Origin: JAPORK01 sp026710285
GTDB lineage: Bacteria > Pseudomonadota > Gammaproteobacteria > Pseudomonadales > Endozoicomonadaceae
DNA length: 64,000 nucleotides
NCBI GenBank assembly: GCA_965201045.1
Contig: OZ241746.1
Coordinates: 806,001-870,000, forward strand
Direction: 5' to 3'
Shown here: piece by piece, positions 17,489-27,800 of the stretch
How the letters are laid out: each line of letters starts with the position of its first letter
Numbering within the stretch: the first letter of the stretch is position 1
Notes under the pieces: generated by a model
Database searches by the model: none
Seen by the model: the letters and a program-made list of their open reading frames with translations, nothing else
Told to the model about the DNA's origin: nothing
Program-made: the position numbers and the translations under genes

Positions 17489-18487
17489 TTATGAATTAAA
17501 ATCATCTTGCAATGGATTGGTCTCAAATAAAAAAACTGCTACTTTTGCCAGGTGTTCGCGACAATGATCAATTTTAGAAGTTTGCCATAAGTCATTAAAA
17601 TCATCAATAAGCATAGTTTCCAGTGCTTTTTCAGGTTGCAATTTGCTTGATTGATAATGAATAATTGGTTTTTTCAACATTGTCAAACTCTTTATAAGAT
17701 TAAGAAACATAGCTGGCTGCTCACTGTCTTCGCAATATACAAATAAATCTTCTACTGAAGGTTTAGATTTAGCAGCAGCATAGTTTGGAACGTCCTCTTC
17801 ATTTCTTCTTTTCATTATCATTATAAGTTCTTTTAAAGTATTAGTAAGCCTTAAAAGTCGTATATTAGGGTTATTCAGGAAATGATACTTGTACTGCATG
17901 AGTATTTTATGTTGAGAAGCAATGCTTAATTCAGGAGGATCACAACATATATCAAATTTTAACTTATTATTTGGTAAAACTGAGGCAACCTGCTCCAACA
18001 GATGAAAACTATCTTCTTCCTGTAAGTTTTTTTCAACATAATGATCATGTAAAGTGATTAATGCAGAATAAATAAAAAATAGTGCTTCTACTTCTGTTTG
18101 TATATCATTATCATCTTTTTCTATGATTATTTTTGTTAAGTTGGCAATAGCACACTTTTTGTTTTTCGTGGCTTCCAGAAACTCTGCATAAGTCATATAT
18201 TTTGTAAAAAATCTTAATGCTTTCACCCAGTTGAAATGTTCATAGTCCCAATTTTGTTCAGCCTTTTTAAACTTATTAACAATACATGCCTTTTCCAGTA
18301 TACTAATTATATCTTCATCTTTTTTTTCAGTTAGCTCATCTGTTTTTTCATGTTGTGATACAGTAGATCCACTTTTCTTTTGTGATGACTCTTGTTGATC
18401 ATCGGTTGTCTTGGCCTGTGTGACTGTACCAAAAAGTAATATGAGCATTGCAAAAGTGATGATATAGTATTTTATTATTTTTATCAT
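17489..18487 (-). CDS. Secreted or periplasmic protein of unknown function
   Basis: A 332-residue protein that I do not recognise. It opens with a lipid-free signal peptide (IIKYYIITFAMLILLF, likely cut after VTQA). A low-complexity, charged linker rich in Gln, Ser, Lys and Glu follows (about 27-62), then a mostly helical body. Cysteines are present in several places (CIV, KKCAI, DICCDPP, YCEDS, DHCREH). It is the only gene in the rhs array on the minus strand, and it sits between Rhs2 and Rhs3. Its position could mean an accessory or protective role for the Rhs proteins, but nothing in the sequence proves that. The start is ATG with AAGG about 11 bases upstream. Confidence 0.7.
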   Translation of the reverse strand: MIKIIKYYIITFAMLILLFGTVTQAKTTDDQQESSQKKSGSTVSQHEKTDELTEKKDEDIISILEKACIVNKFKKAEQNWDYEHFNWVKALRFFTKYMTYAEFLEATKNKKCAIANLTKIIIEKDDNDIQTEVEALFFIYSALITLHDHYVEKNLQEEDSFHLLEQVASVLPNNKLKFDICCDPPELSIASQHKILMQYKYHFLNNPNIRLLRLTNTLKELIMIMKRRNEEDVPNYAAAKSKPSVEDLFVYCEDSEQPAMFLNLIKSLTMLKKPIIHYQSSKLQPEKALETMLIDDFNDLWQTSKIDHCREHLAKVAVFLFETNPLQDDFNS

Positions 18488-18989
18488 AAGACATTGACCT
18501 TATTGTTTTTATTTTAGTGATTATAAAGAAATTTTATTTTATTATTTTTTATCCACTCCTTAACAGATAATGCAGAGTACTTTAAATGATGAGAATGGAA
18601 AGCTTAGCATAAGAATATAAAAACAGCAGAATAATAATTTATCTTACTTTTATACTTAAGCTGCCTTCAAATTATGATTGATTATAAATTAACCAGAATT
18701 TAGAATAAAAACTTTTATCCTGAATATTATAATTATGCTAATAACAGTGGCTTTACAGAACACTATAAACAGACTAAAAAAACAGATTAATCGATGTACT
18801 TACAATTAAATAGCCTGTATGTCCAAATCATTAAGAAACAAACTAAATCATTGCTCATTGCTATATTATGCTATATTTTGTCATGGATGAAAATATCCGG
18901 CTGCTACCTGTATGTAGTGTTTTTATTTTTGCAAATCATTTGAATTTTACTTTTTAATAAGCCAAAATAAAAAAACTGGAAATTTCCTA
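18488..18989. other. Divergent intergenic region upstream of Rhs3
   Basis: About 500 bp of AT-rich DNA between the divergent secreted-protein gene and Rhs3. It must contain promoters for both. I see no convincing -35/-10 pair, repeat or RNA gene. Confidence 0.6.
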
Positions 18990-21900
18990 ATGCTGTTTCA
19001 ATGCTTAAGAGTAGTTTATGTTGATAAACTATTCCGTTTTTCAGTTACTTTTCTTACTGTATTACTCCTTGTTATTACAATTTTTTATCCGTTAACATAT
19101 GCCAACATTTTTTTTGAAAATGTAAAAAAATATACTGTATCAAATTTTTTAAAACAAACAAAAACAGGGTTTGCCAGAAATTTATCTTCAGCAAATGATC
19201 ACAAGGAAAAGAGATCATCACATTTGTTAACAGAAAACAGTAATGAATCATCTTTATGGTCTAACGCTTTTAATTTTAAAAAAACGATAAATACACAGAC
19301 AGATCCGCGTACAGGTATGCTCTCTGCTCACATAAAAATCGGTAGTTTGATAAGCAATGAAGGACATGGACCTGATATTGATTTACAAGCAAATTACAAC
19401 AGTGGTACAACTGCTAATCCAGATGGGCTTGGTTATGGATGGAGCTGGAATCTTACACATTTTAATCCTTTAACCAATCAATTGACAACATCTACAGGTC
19501 AAAATTTTTACCTTAAAAAAAATCAGAGTCAATGGTTTCCTTTATACCATAAGTTTCAGGATATTCGCATTGATAGTGATAAAAAAAGTGCTTTTGTAAT
19601 TACTTATGCTAATGGTCTGCGGGAAACGCTTAATCATGATGGCTATGAAGCAAAACTTCAACAACAAAATGGCTGGTCTGTGCATTTTTCTTATGTTCCG
19701 GGAACCCACTTATTACAGTCAATAATCGATGATGAAGGTCATTGTATTGCATTACATTATACAAACGATAACATTTATGTCATTAATAAAGATGCTCTTG
19801 GAAAGCCAGTCGCTCTGATTATTGATAAATCAAAAAATGAAATGCGTAATATATCATTTCAGTCACCACAGCACTATATCATTTCCGGACTTCATATTCG
19901 CTATATGAAACACTTAATCACACAATTAGATTATCCTACCGGACTCGCCAAAAAATTTTATTATGATTGTAAATCAGCAATGAAAATACCGGTTTCTGAT
20001 AACTCTCCAGCTCATGCTTTATGTGTTATTACTAAAGCATCTATTGATCCTGGTGCCAATCAACCAATAATGATAATGCATTATTATTATTCTGAAGCTA
20101 ACAGAAGTGAACATAATTATCTCGGTTTTAATTCTGGACTATCTGTTTTCAACAGTTCTTTTAAAGATATATTATTTGAAGCGCCGGTGAATTACACTTA
20201 TCAGACAATAACCGATAACGGACTTATTAAAGAAGTTCGTACTTATAATAAGTATCACTTATTGATTGATGATAAAAAAATCAGTGTACACACAGGAAAA
20301 AAACTATCAGAAGTGCAAACTTTTTTTTGCCACATAAATAATCCGAATGGTTGTGCTCACTCCTCTTTTGCGAATTTACCCATTTATTACAGTCTGCCAT
20401 TAAAGATAGTGACCAAACTCTGGAGTGATGGTGCAGATTATCCGGCTATCAGTACAGAAAAAATTTCTTATGATGAATATGGTCGTGCTAATCATCATAA
20501 AGATGCTTATGGTCGTTTGACTGTGACAAAATATTGTCCAAAGCAGGGAGATACAGCCTGTCCACCAGTACCGTATGGATGGCTTGCAGGTGCTTTAATT
20601 GAATCAGTTATCCAATATCCTGCCCCCATTAAAACAGCAACAGTTGCATCTCCACCAGTTAAAATGTATAACCACTATCGTAAAATTCCTGCTCATACGG
20701 GTAGTGGTTACACTATGGTTCTGGATCACCAAATAATACGGGCAGAACAGCAGTATACCGCAACAAAGTATCGCTATTATCAGGATACTGATAACCCATT
20801 TCTTTATGGTTTATTAAAACAGACTATTTTTACAGGTAGTGCAGATAAAGCTTCTTCAGTGACTTCTTTGAGTAAACACTATTACTATAGTAAAAGTGTA
20901 AACAATAAGACTAAAACAACTTATACTGCTGTTGACTTGAAATCAGGCAAACAGCGCTTATCATCTACCATCACTACCAGCCTGTTTACCAATCAGACAT
21001 TGAAGGCAACAGATGCCACAGGATCTGACATTACCTGTTATCATTATGATTTTATGGGTCGTTTAATTCAAACAGATTATGCTGTTGGAACACCTTTTGC
21101 AGTCAGTCGTTATTATTCATATACCGTATCTAACCTACTCAACCAGATATTAATTACATCTCCAAACAATCTGCAACAAAAAACAATTTTTGATGGCGCA
21201 GGACGTATACTTATACACTTTAATCAGGCTATTGCTGCAACAGGAAAGCCGATATCCGGGCGCTGGTTTCCGGTACGCAGAATCAGCTATGATCACTATG
21301 GACGCATTTGGGCAAAACATACCTATACAATACAAACGCCAGATATAACAAGTGAGTTTACAACTACACAGAATTATGATGATTCCGGCAGAATAATAAG
21401 GACCCACCTGCCAGATAACAGAGAAATGATAACAGCGTATGACGATGCCGATCGCTGTGTGGTTCATTATGAAAAAAGCAGTAGCGGAGAATACTCTGCC
21501 ATCTCTGTAGTTCATGCCAACATATTGTATCAGCCAGTAATGAAGTTGCTTTTTCCGGCTCCTGATAAATCACCTTCCTCAGCTTATCGTTTATGTCACT
21601 TATCTGCTGATGTAATAAAAAACCAGAAAATTAAAGTCTCTGCTACTACTTATGATGCTTTTGGTCGTGCAGTTATGAATATTGATCCTTTGGGGCATGT
21701 CGTAAAAATAATCTATAATTCACTGGGCGCTACAACTGATATTATCGATCCGAAAGGTAATAAAATACACAGCATTTATGATTTGTCAGGTCATCTTATT
21801 CAGTCCTGGGCTTATCCTGTTTCTGGTGGCAGCTATCTTTTATCTTCAGCAAAATATAATAATGCCGGTGAATTGCTGTGGAGCGCAGGAGAAGACGGAT

Positions 21901-24536
21901 GCCGCTCAACATTTACTTATAATAAAAATGGTCGGTTACTGAGTGTAATGACTCCGTCAGGTCATATTATTTCGCTACAATACAATGTATTAGAGCTTCC
22001 TGTCACTCAATCATTGGATGGAAAATTACAAAGACAACTTCAATATGATCTGGTAACCAGATTAGTGACAGAAAAAAAAGATATAACCGGTAAAACAACT
22101 TTTATATATGATGCCGATGGATTAATACGGCAATTAATTCATGCCGGTGCCAATGGCTATTCTGATTATAAACTAAAATGGGAGTACGATATAAATCGAC
22201 GCATTATTGCTTCGGTTGATATCGCAGGTAACCAAATTAAAAAAATTTATGATATACAGGGACGTGTAAAAAAAATTATTTACCATCCATTAACCAATAA
22301 AGCTGAAACAGTATCTTCTTTAGTTTATGATAATTTTTCCCGTATTAAAACCTTACACTATGGCAGCAGAATGGATCGTCATCTTTTCTATGATACTTTT
22401 GGTCATCTTATGGAAATGACAGACTCAATAGGTAAATGTCGTTTATATGGTGAATCTTTCCATTATGATGCCAATGATAATATAACAATACTTATTCAAA
22501 AATTTGACCAATTCAAATATGCCCGTTTAAATTATCATTATGATGCACTCAATAACTTAATGAGTATGACCTGTAAAGGCTCTGATGATCTGTACCTGTG
22601 CCCCAGAGATACTAACTTTTCAAATTCTGGTTTGATTCAAGCTCCTGTAATTACCCGGCAGGATTATAATTTTACCCCATTGAATCGTCTTTCCAGTGTC
22701 CGGGAAATATTACAGGATTTATCAACCAGAAAAACAGTGGATAAAGTAATGAATTATCATTACTCTGATCGCCGGGCTCCATTACGTCTCCAGCTAACAG
22801 ACACAACATGGAATCACCAGAAAGCAGTTCCTCATCATTTTTATTATGATCTTATGGGAAATATAACAACCGACGGAGAAGGGAATCACCTGCTCTATAA
22901 TGCTTTTAATCAGATAGTACAGGTGACTAAAACAGATGGTCAGCGGAGTTATTATAGCTACGACAGTGGTGGTAAAACAGTAAAAACAGTTAGTGCAGAA
23001 GGTACCCGTTACCTCTTTTATCAGGGTAGTCAGCTAATTAATGAAAAGATTAAATCTCCAAAACAAATTACACATCTTGTTGGTTATTTAGGTGCAGTTA
23101 AAACCATTGATGGTATCATCAAGCAATATAATGAAACCAGTTATAAAGGAGATGTAGTAGGTATACTCAAAAAGATAGACAACACATCTCACCAATATCA
23201 ATTAGATCAGCGTAATATTTATAGCCCTTATGGCATGGTTTTTCGTTATAAAAAGTCTTTTTCACATCTGCCTTTATACCAAAAAACACTATATGGCTTT
23301 GATGGTGAATTAACCGACCCTACTACCGGATGGCAATTTTTAGGTAACGGACACCGAACCTATAATCCGGTGATGCGTTATTTTGTAAGTGAAGATCCGG
23401 CAGGAAGCGGATATGGTTTTGGTAGTAATAATCCGGTAATGAACAGTGATCCTTCAGGTAATACACCACACTGGATGGGAAGTATGTTCAAATGGTTTGG
23501 AAATATTACTTCATTTGGGTTAAATGCACTGCATGCCAAATGGGCTAATATTGCCAGCACAGTGATTATGACTGGTTTGGCTGTAGTTACTTTAGGTGCT
23601 TCTGCGGCTACTTATGGCGGCAGTGCATTTGGTGCTGCTGTAGCAGGATGCGCTGCTATTTCCGGAAGCATCCCTGTCATTGCAGCTTCGATTCCTTCTA
23701 ATAAAGGACTCAATATGGCAGCATCTGTTATTGGTCTGACCGAAATGGCAGCAACATTCGCTACAGTAGCAGCTGATATCGGTTTTTTCCTGTCCGGATC
23801 GCTTTCTTTAGCCGCTGGTTATACAGTAGATTTTGAAATGGCTAATCCGCAGATGTTAAAAATGCCTCCAGGTAATCCTGGAGAATTAATTACACTGAGG
23901 ATGGATATTAAGGCAACAATACAACTTTTGAAAGAAAATTCTCGTAGCTATATCATCCTGGAACCTGCCGGAGAAGAGCATTTAATTTTTAACAGTTTTG
24001 AAGACGTTGTTGATGCCTGGAAACTTTTAAAATCAAAACCCAATGATCTAATAGTATGTGATACTGCTGTTTTGCTGGTAGCTGCACAAAAAAATGAAAA
24101 GCTGTTGTATCTGTCAGATTTAACTAAATTACTTGAAAAGAAAAAATCCCTTATGTTAAAAGCATTCACTGGTGCTCATTCCACAGATCCTCCAGGTAGC
24201 TTGATAATTTATTTTATAAACCTTTTGAACAAATTAAGTCATAATGAGAAATTCGTGATGTCACAACCACCTTTTATTAAATCAATCAAAGATATTTTAA
24301 CAAAACCTGGTGAAGTTGCAGTTCTTTTTCATCATGAACATACAGGTGTTGTTGCAAGAGAGTATGAAGGTATTTGGAGCATATGTGATTTTTATCATGA
24401 CGGTACTGTAGAAGTTGTAACTGGTTCATATGAAAAAATAGAAAAATCTTTTTTCTCCAATTTTCCTGAAGAAAGTATTTACAATAATACAATTTATGGA
24501 TATTTAAAATTACAATATTTTACTGTAATGGATTAA
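18990..24536 (+). CDS. Rhs3: giant YD-repeat/Rhs protein with C-terminal Cys-His domain
   Basis: 1848 residues with the same architecture as Rhs1. The N-terminus MLFQCLRVVYVDKLF is followed by a hydrophobic segment ending near TYAN, which could be a signal-peptide cut site. The YD-repeat shell is followed by the core (NIYSPYGMVF, FLGNGHRTYNP, SEDPAGSGYGFG, SDPSG). The C-terminal region keeps Cys1690 (VCDTAVLLVAAQ), His1784 (HHEHTGVV) and a CDF motif matching YDF elsewhere. Its tail ends KLQYFTVMD. Rhs4 is its closest relative, especially in the tail (ILEPAGEEHLIFNSF against ILEPPGEERLIFNSF), so Rhs3 is the reference for reconstructing Rhs4. The start is supported by alignment with the other paralogues. 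Confidence 0.85.
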   Translation: MLFQCLRVVYVDKLFRFSVTFLTVLLLVITIFYPLTYANIFFENVKKYTVSNFLKQTKTGFARNLSSANDHKEKRSSHLLTENSNESSLWSNAFNFKKTINTQTDPRTGMLSAHIKIGSLISNEGHGPDIDLQANYNSGTTANPDGLGYGWSWNLTHFNPLTNQLTTSTGQNFYLKKNQSQWFPLYHKFQDIRIDSDKKSAFVITYANGLRETLNHDGYEAKLQQQNGWSVHFSYVPGTHLLQSIIDDEGHCIALHYTNDNIYVINKDALGKPVALIIDKSKNEMRNISFQSPQHYIISGLHIRYMKHLITQLDYPTGLAKKFYYDCKSAMKIPVSDNSPAHALCVITKASIDPGANQPIMIMHYYYSEANRSEHNYLGFNSGLSVFNSSFKDILFEAPVNYTYQTITDNGLIKEVRTYNKYHLLIDDKKISVHTGKKLSEVQTFFCHINNPNGCAHSSFANLPIYYSLPLKIVTKLWSDGADYPAISTEKISYDEYGRANHHKDAYGRLTVTKYCPKQGDTACPPVPYGWLAGALIESVIQYPAPIKTATVASPPVKMYNHYRKIPAHTGSGYTMVLDHQIIRAEQQYTATKYRYYQDTDNPFLYGLLKQTIFTGSADKASSVTSLSKHYYYSKSVNNKTKTTYTAVDLKSGKQRLSSTITTSLFTNQTLKATDATGSDITCYHYDFMGRLIQTDYAVGTPFAVSRYYSYTVSNLLNQILITSPNNLQQKTIFDGAGRILIHFNQAIAATGKPISGRWFPVRRISYDHYGRIWAKHTYTIQTPDITSEFTTTQNYDDSGRIIRTHLPDNREMITAYDDADRCVVHYEKSSSGEYSAISVVHANILYQPVMKLLFPAPDKSPSSAYRLCHLSADVIKNQKIKVSATTYDAFGRAVMNIDPLGHVVKIIYNSLGATTDIIDPKGNKIHSIYDLSGHLIQSWAYPVSGGSYLLSSAKYNNAGELLWSAGEDGCRSTFTYNKNGRLLSVMTPSGHIISLQYNVLELPVTQSLDGKLQRQLQYDLVTRLVTEKKDITGKTTFIYDADGLIRQLIHAGANGYSDYKLKWEYDINRRIIASVDIAGNQIKKIYDIQGRVKKIIYHPLTNKAETVSSLVYDNFSRIKTLHYGSRMDRHLFYDTFGHLMEMTDSIGKCRLYGESFHYDANDNITILIQKFDQFKYARLNYHYDALNNLMSMTCKGSDDLYLCPRDTNFSNSGLIQAPVITRQDYNFTPLNRLSSVREILQDLSTRKTVDKVMNYHYSDRRAPLRLQLTDTTWNHQKAVPHHFYYDLMGNITTDGEGNHLLYNAFNQIVQVTKTDGQRSYYSYDSGGKTVKTVSAEGTRYLFYQGSQLINEKIKSPKQITHLVGYLGAVKTIDGIIKQYNETSYKGDVVGILKKIDNTSHQYQLDQRNIYSPYGMVFRYKKSFSHLPLYQKTLYGFDGELTDPTTGWQFLGNGHRTYNPVMRYFVSEDPAGSGYGFGSNNPVMNSDPSGNTPHWMGSMFKWFGNITSFGLNALHAKWANIASTVIMTGLAVVTLGASAATYGGSAFGAAVAGCAAISGSIPVIAASIPSNKGLNMAASVIGLTEMAATFATVAADIGFFLSGSLSLAAGYTVDFEMANPQMLKMPPGNPGELITLRMDIKATIQLLKENSRSYIILEPAGEEHLIFNSFEDVVDAWKLLKSKPNDLIVCDTAVLLVAAQKNEKLLYLSDLTKLLEKKKSLMLKAFTGAHSTDPPGSLIIYFINLLNKLSHNEKFVMSQPPFIKSIKDILTKPGEVAVLFHHEHTGVVAREYEGIWSICDFYHDGTVEVVTGSYEKIEKSFFSNFPEESIYNNTIYGYLKLQYFTVMD

Positions 24537-24895
24537 TCTGATATTTTGCAAAAAAATACACCTTCATTGTTGTTTAATATTAATTGTAGTATTCAAAAAA
24601 AGATAAAGAATAACACCTTTGATAATTTTTGAATAACTATAAAATAAAACCAATTTTTACATTATCGATATAAAAAGTATGCAAGATACTCATAAAGTTA
24701 TAGAAAGAAGCTATTAAAACGTCATATTGTCGTGGACACATTCAATTGATACAGTACAATCTGTTTAATCTTTCTTTGTCACTCACCTTCCAAGCTAATC
24801 TGTTATTTTATTAAAACCACCATAGCAGCAGGACACTTTGTATTTACCAAATTTCTAAACTGGAATAGAGAGAATAATTTTTTTTGGGTTTCATC
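24537..24895. other. Rhs3-Rhs4 intergenic region with conserved leader
   Basis: About 360 bp without a gene. The last 90 bp (from around 24805, TTATTAAAACC...CAGGACACTTTGTATTTACC...TTTCTAAACTGGAA) match the leader of Rhs5 at about 30480-30545. The two genes therefore share a duplicated upstream region that probably carries the transcription start. I see no RNA gene. Confidence 0.6.
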
Positions 24896-27800
24896 ATGAT
24901 TCTTAAAGGCTTAAAGGCTTAAAGGCTTAAAGGCTTAAAGGCTTAAAATCATTTTACACTAGCAAAGATTTTCATTTTTTTGTAATTTTTTTCTATCTGT
25001 TAATCACTTTTATTGTAATTTATTATCCGATAACATATGCCAATACCAATTTTGAACCAACAAAAAAATATACTGCATCGAATTTTTTAAAACAAAAAGA
25101 GCCAGAACTCTCCAACAATTTATCTTCAGTAAACCACTACATAAAAAAGAGATCACCACATTTGTTAACAGAAAACGGCAATGAATCATCTTTATGGTCT
25201 AACGCTTTTAATTTTAAAAAAACGATAGATACACAGACAGATCCACGTACAGGTATGCTCTCTGCCCACATAAAAGTCGGCAGTTTGATAAGTAATGAAG
25301 GACATGGACCTGATATTGATTTAGAAGCAAATTACAACAGTGGTACAACTGCTAATCCGGACGGGATTGGTTATGGCTGGAGCTGGAATCTTACACATTT
25401 TAATCCTTTAACTAATCAATTGACAACATCTACAGGTCAAAATTTTTACCTTAAAAAAAATCAGAGTCACTGGTTTCCTTTATACCATAAATTTAAGGAT
25501 ATTCGCATTGACGGTGATAAAAAAAGTGCTTTTGTAATTACTTATGCTAATGGTCTGCGGGAAACACTGAATCATGATGGCTATGAAGCAAAACTTCAGC
25601 AACAAAATGGCTGGTCTGTGCATTTTTCTTATGTTCCGGGAACCCACTTATTACAGTCAATAATCGATGATGAAGGTCATTGTATTGCATTACATTATAC
25701 AAACGATAACATTTATGTCATTAATAAAGATGCTCTTGGAAAGCCAGTTTCTCTTATTATTGATAAATCAAAAAATGAAATATGCAATATATCATTTCAG
25801 TCACCACAGCATTATATTATCTCCGGACTTCATATTCGCTATATGAAACACTTAATTACACAAATTATCTACCCAACAGGACTTGCCAAACAATTTTATT
25901 ATGACTGTAAATCGGCAATGAAAATACCGGTCTCTGATAACTCTTTAGCTCATGCTTCATGTGTTATTACCAGAGTCTCGATTGATCCGGGTGCAGATCA
26001 GCCAATGATGATAGTGCATTACTATTATTCCAAAGTTAATCAAAGTGAGCATAATTATCTTGGTTTTAATTCAGGGTTACATTTAACTCCTGATTCATCT
26101 GAAGATATTTTATTCGCAGCACCAGTGAATTACACTTATCAAACAGCAGAAGATAACGGACTTATTAAAGAAGTTCGCACTTATAATAAATATCATCTGC
26201 TGATTAATGATAAAAAAATCAGTATGCATACAGGAAAAAAATTATCAGAAGTACAAACTTTTTTTTGCCAAAGAAATAATCCAAATGGTTGCGCTCACTC
26301 TTCTTTTGCAAATTTACCCGTTTATTACAGCCTCCCATTAAAGATAGTGACCAGACTCTGGAGTGATGGTGCCGATTATCCGGCTATCAGCACAGAAACA
26401 ATTTCTTATGATGAATATGGTCGTACTAATTATCATAAAGATGCTTATGGTCGTTTAACTGTAACAAAATATTGTCTGCAGTATGGAGATACAGCCTGCC
26501 CTCCAATACCGTATGGATGGCTTTCAGGTGCTTTAATTGAATCAGTTATTCAGTATCCTGCTCTCATTAAAACAGCAACAGTTGCATCTCCACCGGTTAA
26601 AATGTACAACCACTACCGTAAAATTCCTGCTTATATGGGTAGTGGTTACACTATAGTTCTTGATCACCAAATAATACGGACAGAACAGCAATATACCACA
26701 ACAGAGTATAGTTATTATCAGAATACTCAAAACCTATTTCTTTATGGTTTATTAAAACAGACGATTTTTACAGGTAGTAAAGATAAAGCTTCTTCAGCTA
26801 CTTATTTAAGCAAACACTATTACTATATCAAAAATATAAGTAACCAGACTAAAACAACTTATACTTCTGTTGATCTTAATTCAGGTAAAAGTCAACTATC
26901 ACCTACTGTAACCACTAGTCTGTTTACCAATCAGACGTTGCAAACGACTAATGTAACAAAATCTGATATTATCCATTATCACTATGATTTTATGGGTCGT
27001 TTAATTCAGACCGATTATGCTGTTGGAACACCTTTTGTCGTCAGTCGTTATTATTCATATACCGTATCTCCCCTGCTCAACCAGATATTAATTACATCTC
27101 CAAACAACCTGCAACACAAAAAAATTTTTGACGGTGCAGGACGTATGCTGATGCACTTTAATCAGCTTATTGCCACAACAGGAAAACCTGTACCCGGCAG
27201 ATGGTTTCCGGTGCACAAAATCAGCTATGATCACTATGGGCGTATTTTTGCAGAACACACTTATACAGTACAAAAACCTGATATAAAACATGAGTTTACA
27301 ACCACGCAGGATTATGATGATTCCAGCAGAATAATCAGGACTCACCTACCAGATAACAGAGAAATGATAACAGCGTATGACGATGCCGATCGTTGTGTGG
27401 TTCATTATGAAAAAAGCAGTAGCGGAGAATATTCTGCTATCTCTGTAGTTCATGCCAATATATTGTATCAGCCAGTAATGAAGTTGCTTCTTCCGACTCT
27501 TCATAAACCACCTTATACAGCTTATCACTTGTGTCACTTATCTGCTGACATAATAAAAAATTGGAAAATTAAAGTATTTGCTACTGCTTATGATGCTTTT
27601 GGTCGTGAAGTAATGAGTATTGACCCTTTGGGACATGTTGTAAAAATGATCTATAATTCACTAGGTGCTGCAACTGATATTATCGATCCAAAAGGTAACA
27701 AAATACACAATGTTTATGATTTATCAGGTCACCGTATTCAATCATGGGCATATCCTGTTATAGGTGGTCATTATCTTTTATCTGCAGCAGAATATAATAG

